A stretch of 5,387 nucleotides of DNA. Source: an uncultured Flavobacteriales bacterium (lineage in GTDB: Bacteria > Bacteroidota > Bacteroidia > Flavobacteriales > UBA1820). The notes under the pieces were generated by a model. It worked only from the letters and a program-made list of their open reading frames with translations. It did no database searches and was not told the origin of the DNA. Both the position numbers and the translations under genes were made by a program. Shown piece after piece: positions 1 to 5,387 of the stretch (position 1 is the first letter of the stretch; each line of letters begins with the position of its first letter). The stretch is from contig CABSLV010000052.1 of NCBI GenBank assembly GCA_902478645.1, forward strand, positions 1 to 5,387. Direction: 5' to 3'.

Positions 1-37
1 GGCAAGCTGGGGCGGCCAAAGGCCGCCCCAGCTTGCC
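1..37 (-). terminator. Perfect 17-bp hairpin, probable terminator of the S46 peptidase gene
   Basis: Bases 1-17 (GGCAAGCTGGGGCGGCC) and 21-37 are exact reverse complements separated by a three-base loop (AAA on plus, TTT on minus). Fourteen of the 17 pairs are G:C, so the RNA hairpin would be very stable. It begins 22 nt after the TGA of the minus-strand peptidase gene, where an intrinsic terminator is expected. No T-tract follows on the plus strand. For minus-strand transcription the T-tract would lie to the left of base 1, outside the window, so terminator function is inferred. A dispersed intergenic palindrome or mRNA-stabilising stem is the alternative. Confidence 0.6.
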
Positions 38-59
38 CGCCCCCATAAGTGAAAGCCGA

Positions 60-2222
60 TCAGTCGGCCTGACGGCGATGGAGCGTCATCTCATCGACCA
101 GATAACCCGCTCCGCCCAGTTTGTCGATCAGGAACAGCACGTACCGGATATCCACCATGATGTTGCGGCAGATGGAAGGATCGTAGTTCAGGTCGCTCAT
201 CGTACCTTCCCACAAGCGGTCGAAGTTCAGACCGATCAGTTCTCCGTCGGCGTTGATTACCGGCGAACCCGAGTTTCCTCCCGAAGTGTGGTTGGTCGCG
301 ATGAAGCATACCGGCATCCGTCCGTTTTCACCGTAAGGCCCGTAGTCCTTCTTGCGGTAGAGCTCGATCAGTTTTTCGGGCAGGTCGAATTCCCGGTCGC
401 CCGGGATGTATTTCTCGATCACCCCGTCGAGGAACGTCTGCGGCAGGTAGGCTAGCCCGTCGCGGGCCTGCATCCCCCGCACCTGACCATACGAAGCGCG
501 AAGGGTCATGTTCGCATCCGGGAAGAACGCCCGGTCGGGGAAAGCTTCCATCTGGGCCTTCATGTAGTCCTTCATCAGAAGGTCGATGCGTCCGGACACC
601 TCGCTGTAACGCGGAGCGATCATCCGGTTGTAGTTTTCCACCACCGAGCGGAAGAAGACGTAGGTCGGGTCATTCCGGGTCAGCAGGTCGAAAGCGGTCG
701 TGTCTTTTGCAGCGAAGATTCCCTCGATACCATCGCGGGAGAGAAGCGGCGAAGCGTACAAACTGTCGGCCAGTGCCTCCATGTCGCCGTGGAAGCCTTC
801 GAGGGCCGCATCGACTTCCTGCGGCAGGAAGCCCGCAGGCATCTTGTCGCAGTAAAATTCGGTCAAGGGAATGAATACCTTGCGGTCGATCGTTATCCGG
901 CGGGGATCCACACGTTCGAGAGCCTGTTTGCGTAGCTCCTCGGTACGGGCCGAATCGGCTTGCTGTTTTCCGAGCAGTGAACGGTAACGTGCCAGAAGTC
1001 CCATCAAGGCGCAGGCATCGTTCAGGTAGTTGTATTCCGAAGTCGCGTCGTAGGCCATACCGTAGGGCAGGAGTTCCTTGTAGGCGGCGTACAGGTCGGG
1101 GAGCAGGTGGCCGTAGGCTTGCTGCATCGCCGGGTATTTGGCCAGGGTGTCGGCAAAGGCCGCCTCGTAGGACGTTTTCTTATCGACAGCCCGGGTACGT
1201 TCCAGTCCCAGCGATTCGCCCTGCCACTTTTTCCAGGCGTTGGCAACCGAGACGTAGCGGTTGGCATAGAGCAGTTTGATGGTGTCGTTGGCTTCCATCT
1301 CCTTCTGCCAGGCATTCAGGGCAATGTCGCGCAGACCCACCTTTATCGGATTGCGTACGATGGTCTGTTCGAGGGCGATGCCGGGCAGGTATTCGTCCGT
1401 GCGGCCAGGGAACCCGAAGACCAGGGTGAAGTCCCCTTCGGAAAATCCGTCGAGGGAGATCGGCAGGTAGTGGTCCGGACGGTAGGGAACGTTGTCGGGC
1501 GAAGGATCGGCCGGGTGGTTGTCGCGGTCGGCGTAGATGCGGAATACCGAGAAATCGCCCGTGTGGCGCGGCCATACCCAGTTGTCGGTTTCGGCGCCGA
1601 ACTTACCCACCGAAGCCGGCGGGCAACCTACCAGGCGGACGTCGTTGAAGGTCTCGCGCACGAAGAGGAAGTAGCGGTTGTCCTTGAAGAAGGATTTGAC
1701 TTCTACGTTTTGCCAAGGCTCGATGTCGGCCTCCTTTCGGATCCGCTCGAGGTTTTCGTGGATCTTCTCCTGGCGTTTCTCCGCGCTCATCGAAGGCTTG
1801 ACGCCCCGCAGGGCTTGGTCGGTTACCTCTTCGATGCGCTTGATGAAGGTAACGGAAAGCGACGGGTTGATCCGCTCCTCGGAGCGGTTGCGGGCGTAGA
1901 AACCGTTTTCCAGGATGTTGTCCTCCAGGGTGGAGTGCGCGGCGATCTGCGAATAGCCGCAGTGGTGGTTGGTCAGCAGCAGGCCTTCGGGCGAGACCAC
2001 CTCGCCGGTACAGCCTCCTCCGAAGAGCACCACGGCATCCTTGATGCTGCTGTGGTTCACGCTGTAGATGTCCTCGGCCGTGATGCGCATCCCCAGGGAC
2101 TGCATCTGCGACTCGTTGAGCTTTTTCAGGAACAGGGGGATCCACATCCCTTCCGCACCACGGGCGGGCAGACAGGACAGCAGGACGGCCAGAGCGACCA
2201 TCGGAAAGCACTTGCGTAACAT
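60..2222 (-). CDS. S46 family dipeptidyl-peptidase, DPP11-like (Asp/Glu-specific)
   Basis: A 720-residue secreted serine exopeptidase, the usual S46 length. The family removes dipeptides from peptide N-termini in the periplasm or at the cell surface, supplying amino acids. Residues 1-22 form a Sec signal peptide (basic MLRK, hydrophobic core, ARG before AEGMW). The mature N-terminus resembles the EGMW start of known S46 enzymes. The chymotrypsin-like triad is visible: His87 in TNHHCGY, Asp223 in HTGDFSVFRIY and Ser651 in GGNSGSP. Cys71 and Cys88 could form the disulfide flanking the histidine. Asn214-Trp215 and Asp668 match residues that bind the substrate N-terminus. Arg669, in NFDRLWEG, occupies the position where DPP11 has Arg and DPP7 has Gly, so acidic P1 specificity is inferred. 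The region around 280-570 fits the family's helical domain. The start at 2222 is preferred over an in-frame ATG at 2324, because the signal peptide begins here and a promoter box (2255-2262) lies inside the longer frame. The leader is A-rich with no clear Shine-Dalgarno. LLSC (14-17) leaves a small chance of a lipoprotein. Confidence 0.93.
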   Translation of the reverse strand: MLRKCFPMVALAVLLSCLPARGAEGMWIPLFLKKLNESQMQSLGMRITAEDIYSVNHSSIKDAVVLFGGGCTGEVVSPEGLLLTNHHCGYSQIAAHSTLEDNILENGFYARNRSEERINPSLSVTFIKRIEEVTDQALRGVKPSMSAEKRQEKIHENLERIRKEADIEPWQNVEVKSFFKDNRYFLFVRETFNDVRLVGCPPASVGKFGAETDNWVWPRHTGDFSVFRIYADRDNHPADPSPDNVPYRPDHYLPISLDGFSEGDFTLVFGFPGRTDEYLPGIALEQTIVRNPIKVGLRDIALNAWQKEMEANDTIKLLYANRYVSVANAWKKWQGESLGLERTRAVDKKTSYEAAFADTLAKYPAMQQAYGHLLPDLYAAYKELLPYGMAYDATSEYNYLNDACALMGLLARYRSLLGKQQADSARTEELRKQALERVDPRRITIDRKVFIPLTEFYCDKMPAGFLPQEVDAALEGFHGDMEALADSLYASPLLSRDGIEGIFAAKDTTAFDLLTRNDPTYVFFRSVVENYNRMIAPRYSEVSGRIDLLMKDYMKAQMEAFPDRAFFPDANMTLRASYGQVRGMQARDGLAYLPQTFLDGVIEKYIPGDREFDLPEKLIELYRKKDYGPYGENGRMPVCFIATNHTSGGNSGSPVINADGELIGLNFDRLWEGTMSDLNYDPSICRNIMVDIRYVLFLIDKLGGAGYLVDEMTLHRRQAD

Positions 2223-2254
2223 GGGCAATTCGTGTTTTTTTGTTCTTCGATGGG

Positions 2255-2262
2255 CAAAGGTA
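2255..2262 (-). promoter_or_regulatory. Bacteroidota-type -7 box for the S46 peptidase gene
   Basis: The minus strand reads TACCTTTG, an exact match to the Bacteroidota sigma-ABfr -7 consensus TAnnTTTG. Transcription would start near 2248, giving a leader of roughly 25 nt before the ATG at 2222. That leader contains a run of seven A residues, in keeping with the A-rich, SD-poor leaders of this phylum. The -33 element is weak: at the expected 19-21 bp upstream the minus strand reads only a T-run (TATTTTT) without the G of TTTG. Confidence 0.6.
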
Positions 2263-2304
2263 ATTTTTTGGCGGCTAATTAAAAATATATCGGGGCAAAA
2301 TACG

Positions 2305-2312
2305 TAATTTCG
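2305..2312 (+). promoter_or_regulatory. Possible -7 box for glnS
   Basis: TAATTTCG matches TAnnTTTG except for C in place of the last T. It lies 34 bp before the glnS ATG, so a start near 2319 would give a leader of about 28 nt. No TTTG or TTG sits 19-21 bp upstream; that stretch is A/T-rich (AATTAAAAATA). The position is plausible, but the sequence support is moderate. The leader ends in GGAAGAA directly before the ATG, which is too close to be a normal Shine-Dalgarno site. Confidence 0.4.
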
Positions 2313-2346
2313 CATCCTGTTCAATTAAAAACACCTATCGGAAGAA

Positions 2347-4074
2347 ATGGCCGAAGAAAACGACAAGAAAGAGGCTGCGGGCACGGAAAATGCCGCACCG
2401 TTGAATTTTCTGGAAACGATCATCGAACAAGACATCGCCGCCGGCAAAAACGGTTCGCACGTGCGCACCCGTTTCCCGCCGGAACCCAACGGATACCTGC
2501 ACATCGGACATGCCAAGAGCATTTGCCTGAATTTCGGACTGGGACAGCGTTTCGGCTCGCCGGTCAACCTGCGTTTCGACGATACCAACCCGGCCAAGGA
2601 AGACCAGGAGTACGTCGATTCCATCAAACGCGACGTGGAGTGGCTCGGTTTCCGCTGGGACGGTCCGGAGCGTTACACCTCCGACTATTTCGACCAGCTG
2701 TACGAGTGGGCGGTGGAAATGATCAAGCAGGGCAAGGCTTACGTGGACAAACAGACCAGCGAGCAGATAGCCGCCCAGAAAGGCGAACCGACCGTGCCGG
2801 GACAGGCAAGCCCCTACCGCGACACCCCGGTGGAGGAAAACCTGCTCGAATTTGAAAAGATGCGCCGGGGCGACTACGCCGACGGAGAGGCCGTCCTGCG
2901 TGCCAAGATCGACATGGCTTCGCCCAACATGCACATGCGCGACCCGATCATGTACCGCATCATCCACCGCGACCATCACCGCACGGGCAACAAGTGGTGC
3001 ATCTACCCGATGTACGACTATGCACACGGGCAGTCCGACTATATCGAAGGGATCACGCACTCGATCTGCACCCTGGAGTTCGAAGTGCACCGTCCGCTCT
3101 ACGAATGGTTCCTCGACCAGGTGTACACCCCGGGCGACATCCGCCCCCGTCAGTACGAGTTCGCCCGTCTGAACCTCTCGTACACCGTGATGAGCAAGCG
3201 TAAACTGCTGGAGTTGGTTACCGGCGGTTACGTCAAGGGATGGGACGACCCGCGTATGCCCACCGTATCGGCATTGCGCCGTCGGGGATACACCCCGGAG
3301 TCCATCCTCCGTTTTTGCGAGACGATCGGCGTAGCGCGCCGTGAGAACGTGATCGACGTGGCGCTGCTCGAATTTTCGATCCGCGAACACCTCAACCGTA
3401 TCGCTCCGCGCGTAATGGCGGTGCTCGATCCGGTCAAACTCGTGATCGACAATTATCCCGAAGGAAAGACCGAAATGATCCGCACCGAGAACAACCCGGA
3501 GGATCCCGAGGCCGGTTTCCGGGAGGTGCCCTTCTCGCGCGAGCTGTACATCGAGCGGGAGGATTTCATGGAGGAAGCCCCGAAGAAATTTTTCCGCCTG
3601 CGCCTGGGCGGGGAAGTGCGCCTGAAGAGTGCCTACATCGTCCGGGCCGAAAGCGTAGTCAAGGATGCCGAGGGACGTATCGTCGAGATCCATTGCACGT
3701 ACGATCCGGACAGCCTTTCGGGCAGCGGCTCGGAGGCCTCGATGCGCAAGGTGAAGGGGACGCTCCACTGGGTGTCGGTACCTACCGCGCTGGAAGCCGA
3801 AGTGCGCCTGTACGACCGCCTGTTCAACGACGAGATGCCTGACGGCCACCGCGACCACGACTTCAAGGAATACCTCAATCCCGACTCGTTGAAGGTGCTC
3901 ACCGGCTGCAAGCTGGAGCCCTCCGTAGCGCGTTTCACGGTCGGCGACCGGATGCAGTTCCACCGTTTGGGCTATTTCTGCGTGGACCCCGATTCCACCC
4001 CCGAACACATGGTGTTCAACCGCACGGTAGGCTTGAAGGATTCCTGGGCCAAGGAGGTAAAGAAGCAATCCTGA
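2347..4074 (+). CDS. glnS: Glutaminyl-tRNA synthetase (GlnRS)
   Basis: A 575-residue cytoplasmic class I aminoacyl-tRNA synthetase that attaches glutamine to tRNA-Gln using ATP; E. coli GlnRS is about 554 residues. The Rossmann catalytic core carries the class I signature HIGH at residues 52-55 within PPEPNGYLHIGHAKS, and the second signature as VMSKR at 281-285, the GlnRS form of KMSKS. Known E. coli pocket residues map with a constant offset of 12: Asp66 to Asp78 (RFDDTNP), Tyr211 to Tyr223 (PMYDYAH) and Cys229 to Cys241 (THSICTLEF). This identifies a discriminating GlnRS rather than a GluRS. Residues from about 355 to the end form the two beta-barrel anticodon-binding region, ending in the family block FNRTVGLKDSW. 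The ATG at 2347 is the only reasonable start. The gene is divergent from the peptidase and convergent with mutY, and appears monocistronic, with its own terminator. It contains no TTA, CTA or TCA codon. It is complete and intact. Confidence 0.98.
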   Translation: MAEENDKKEAAGTENAAPLNFLETIIEQDIAAGKNGSHVRTRFPPEPNGYLHIGHAKSICLNFGLGQRFGSPVNLRFDDTNPAKEDQEYVDSIKRDVEWLGFRWDGPERYTSDYFDQLYEWAVEMIKQGKAYVDKQTSEQIAAQKGEPTVPGQASPYRDTPVEENLLEFEKMRRGDYADGEAVLRAKIDMASPNMHMRDPIMYRIIHRDHHRTGNKWCIYPMYDYAHGQSDYIEGITHSICTLEFEVHRPLYEWFLDQVYTPGDIRPRQYEFARLNLSYTVMSKRKLLELVTGGYVKGWDDPRMPTVSALRRRGYTPESILRFCETIGVARRENVIDVALLEFSIREHLNRIAPRVMAVLDPVKLVIDNYPEGKTEMIRTENNPEDPEAGFREVPFSRELYIEREDFMEEAPKKFFRLRLGGEVRLKSAYIVRAESVVKDAEGRIVEIHCTYDPDSLSGSGSEASMRKVKGTLHWVSVPTALEAEVRLYDRLFNDEMPDGHRDHDFKEYLNPDSLKVLTGCKLEPSVARFTVGDRMQFHRLGYFCVDPDSTPEHMVFNRTVGLKDSWAKEVKKQS

Positions 4075-4112
4075 CGATTTTTTCGTAATATCTGATAGGC
4101 TCTCGCAGCCCG

Positions 4113-4152
4113 ATCCCCTTGACGGACGTTTTTCGCCAAGGGGATTTTTTTT
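4113..4152 (+). terminator. Rho-independent terminator of glnS
   Basis: ATCCCCTTG (4113-4121) pairs perfectly with CAAGGGGAT (4137-4145) around a 15-nt loop. An uninterrupted T-run follows (4145-4152). It lies 38 nt after the glnS TGA. Read on the minus strand, the stem is preceded by A residues and not followed by T residues, so it should act only on glnS. A smaller GGCT/AGCC hairpin (4098-4110) sits just upstream and may add to the structure. Confidence 0.92.
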
Positions 4153-4234
4153 GCTCCGGAACTTGCCGGCTTTTGGCGGACTTGCTTCCGAACAGGCGGG
4201 CGATATTGTCGGGGAAACGTGGAAAGAAGGAGGG

Positions 4235-5296
4235 TTACCGGGCCGAACGTTCCAGGTAGGCGGCCAGCGGACGGGGAAAAGCAAGGTGGGAAAGATCCTC
4301 CTTCGTAGCCGGGGCGTATCCCTCGAGGGAAAACCCGGGTGTGGGAATGCTCACGCGGTAAAAACGGATGTGCAGCACCCGGTGCGAGAGCAGGTGTTTT
4401 ACCGGCGGGAGTGTTCCGAGGACTTCTGCCGTGGCAGCGGAGCGGATCAGTGCTTCGTAGTGCACGTCGGAGAGCATTTGCTCGGCCGGGAGGTCGTCCG
4501 GGGTCTCGATCCGGGGAAATTCGTACAGACCCCGCCAGATGTCGTCCTCCGTACGGCGGCGTACCCAGGTACCCTCGGGGGAAACGATGTGGAAGTAATG
4601 CAGGTAGCGGGGCGAGGGTTCGCTGTGTTTGCTTTTGGCCGGGCGCAGGGCGACGGTGTCTGCGGCCTGCGCCCGGCAGTGTGGCAGCAGGGGGCACCGG
4701 GGGCAGTCGGGCAGGGAAGGGGTGCATTGCAGTGCCCCGAAATCCATGAGGGCCTGGTTGTAATCCCCGGGACGATCCCGGTCGAGTTGCTCGTCCGCCA
4801 GGCGGGTGAACAGTTTTTTCCCGGCCGTAGTGTCGATGGGGGTATCGAGGTCGAAGTATCGGGACAACACGCGGTACACGTTGCCATCGAGTACGGCATA
4901 CGGCATCCGGTAGGCGATGGAGCAGATGGCGGCCGCGGTGTAGTCGCCGATCCCGGGCAGGGAACGAACCTGGTCGTACGAGCGGGGGAATTGCCCGTCA
5001 AATTGCTCTGCGAGCAGCTGCGCCGCGCGGTGAAGGTTTCTCGCCCGGCTGTAATACCCTAAGCCCTGCCATTGTTTCAGCACCTGGTCTTCCGAGGCGG
5101 CGGCCAGGGAGGCAATGTCCGGGAAACGCTCGACGAAGCGCAGGTAATAGTCCGTCCCTTGTGCGATGCGCGTTTGCTGAAGGATGATCTCAGACACCCA
5201 GATGCGGTAAGGGTCTCGCGTCTCCCGCCAGGGAAGTCGCCGTCCGTAGCGAGCGTACCACTCGAGCAGTGTTTGTCGCAAGGGTAGAGGGCGCAT
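4235..5296 (-). CDS. mutY: Adenine DNA glycosylase MutY (A/G-specific)
   Basis: A 353-residue base-excision repair enzyme that removes adenine mispaired with 8-oxoguanine, preventing G:C to T:A transversions. The N-terminal HhH-GPD glycosylase domain (about 1-210) has catalytic Glu36 in VSEIILQQT, the GLGYYSRARNL segment (78-88), helix-hairpin-helix LPGIG (113-117), Tyr119 and Asp137-Asn139 in LDGNV. These map with a constant offset of 7 to Glu43, Tyr126, Asp144 and Asn146 of Geobacillus stearothermophilus MutY. A complete [4Fe-4S] motif is formed by Cys191, Cys198, Cys201 and Cys207 (CX6CX2CX5C). The C-terminal NUDIX-like domain (about 228-345) recognises 8-oxoG; its FSH loop reads LSH here (303-305), keeping Ser304. 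The ATG at 5296 gives a family-typical N-terminus and lies behind a good promoter. The leader is A-rich with no Shine-Dalgarno. The gene converges on glnS, and no clear terminator of its own is seen after the TAA. It is intact and of normal length. Confidence 0.97.
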   Translation of the reverse strand: MRPLPLRQTLLEWYARYGRRLPWRETRDPYRIWVSEIILQQTRIAQGTDYYLRFVERFPDIASLAAASEDQVLKQWQGLGYYSRARNLHRAAQLLAEQFDGQFPRSYDQVRSLPGIGDYTAAAICSIAYRMPYAVLDGNVYRVLSRYFDLDTPIDTTAGKKLFTRLADEQLDRDRPGDYNQALMDFGALQCTPSLPDCPRCPLLPHCRAQAADTVALRPAKSKHSEPSPRYLHYFHIVSPEGTWVRRRTEDDIWRGLYEFPRIETPDDLPAEQMLSDVHYEALIRSAATAEVLGTLPPVKHLLSHRVLHIRFYRVSIPTPGFSLEGYAPATKEDLSHLAFPRPLAAYLERSAR

Positions 5297-5327
5297 GTTT
5301 TTTCTCGGTTTGGGTTTTGATGCGGGG

Positions 5328-5358
5328 CAAATGTAGCGAAAGGCGAGCGCAGCGGCAA
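5328..5358 (-). promoter_or_regulatory. Bacteroidota-type promoter of mutY
   Basis: The minus strand carries TACATTTG (5335 to 5328), an exact TAnnTTTG -7 box. A TTG -33 element (5358 to 5356) lies upstream with a 20-bp spacer, within the normal range for this phylum. Transcription would start near 5321 and give a leader of about 25 nt before the ATG at 5296. This is the best-formed promoter in the window. A small hairpin lies immediately upstream of the -33 element. Confidence 0.7.
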
Positions 5359-5359
5359 G

Positions 5360-5380
5360 GGAGAAAACGAAGTTTTCGCC
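5360..5380. repeat. Short inverted repeat upstream of the mutY promoter
   Basis: GAAAAC (5363-5368) and GTTTTC (5372-5377) form a 6-bp stem around GAA. Two further G:C pairs lie beyond one A/G mismatch (bases 5360-5361 with 5379-5380). A second, wider pairing, AGGCGA (5341-5346) with TCGCCT (5376-5381), competes with it. No T-tract follows in either direction inside the window, so it is not a standard terminator as seen. It could be an operator, part of a dispersed repeat, or structure in a neighbouring transcript cut by the window edge. Confidence 0.35.
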
Positions 5381-5387
5381 TGAAGGT

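Noticed and set aside
1107..2219. A 370-codon open frame on the plus strand opposite the S46 peptidase gene.
   Set aside because: It shares codon register with the peptidase gene and is explained by the same codon bias. It runs through conserved catalytic motifs of the real gene and has no recognisable features.
2267..2270. A TTTG on the plus strand considered as the glnS -33 element.
   Set aside because: The gap to the -7 candidate at 2305 is 34 bp, against about 19-21 bp for Bacteroidota promoters.
4113..4152. The glnS terminator as a bidirectional terminator serving mutY as well.
   Set aside because: On the minus strand the stem is followed by CGGGCTGCGAG, not a T-tract, so it lacks the release element in that direction.
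2335..4284. A 649-codon open frame on the minus strand opposite all of glnS.
   Set aside because: It is in exact codon register with glnS, so its stops could arise only from TTA, CTA or TCA codons, which this gene avoids. It has no recognisable domain, while glnS is a clear GlnRS.
3972..4727. A 251-codon minus-strand open frame spanning the end of mutY, the intergenic region and the end of glnS.
   Set aside because: It is Pro/Arg/Ala-rich shadow sequence that overlaps two certain genes and a terminator.
4151..5062. A 303-codon open frame on the plus strand opposite mutY, starting next to the glnS terminator.
   Set aside because: It is codon-registered with mutY and ends at the TAA that is the complement of the mutY TTA codon at Leu79. 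Its start lies at the end of a terminator T-run, with no promoter seen.
1..5387. Search for CRISPR repeats, insertion sequences, tRNAs, riboswitches, toxin-antitoxin pairs and phage genes.
   Set aside because: No regularly spaced repeats, transposase motifs, tRNA-like folds or target-site duplications were seen. Three intact ordinary genes and their control regions account for nearly the whole window.

Overview
The window is chromosomal DNA from a GC-rich member of the Bacteroidota. An Alistipes-like (Rikenellaceae) gut bacterium is the best guess, but this is inference. The evidence is an S46 dipeptidyl-peptidase (a family concentrated in this phylum), promoter boxes of the Bacteroidota type TAnnTTTG, A-rich leaders without clear Shine-Dalgarno sites, and strong G/C preference at third codon positions. 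I see no mobile element, CRISPR array, tRNA, rRNA or phage feature.

Layout from left to right. Positions 1-37 hold a perfect 17-bp inverted repeat just past the end of the first gene and probably form its terminator. Positions 60-2222 (minus) encode a secreted S46 exopeptidase. An Arg in the substrate pocket points to the Asp/Glu-specific DPP11 subgroup. A 124-bp AT-rich divergent intergenic region (2223-2346) carries the promoters of this gene and of glnS. Positions 2347-4074 (plus) encode a complete glutaminyl-tRNA synthetase, followed by a strong intrinsic terminator at 4113-4152. Positions 4235-5296 (minus) encode a complete adenine DNA glycosylase, MutY, convergent with glnS. Its leader and a well-formed promoter (5328-5358) lie to the right. 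The window ends in a short hairpin whose wider context is cut off.

The three genes do not form a pathway. One feeds extracellular peptide catabolism, one charges tRNA-Gln and one repairs A:8-oxoG mispairs. Each appears to be its own transcription unit. The long open frames opposite all three genes are codon-registered shadows, explained by the near absence of TTA, CTA and TCA codons. I found no convincing new biological system. The points most worth a second look are the DPP11-type pocket, the LSH variant of the MutY 8-oxoG recognition loop, and the two hairpins at the window edges.
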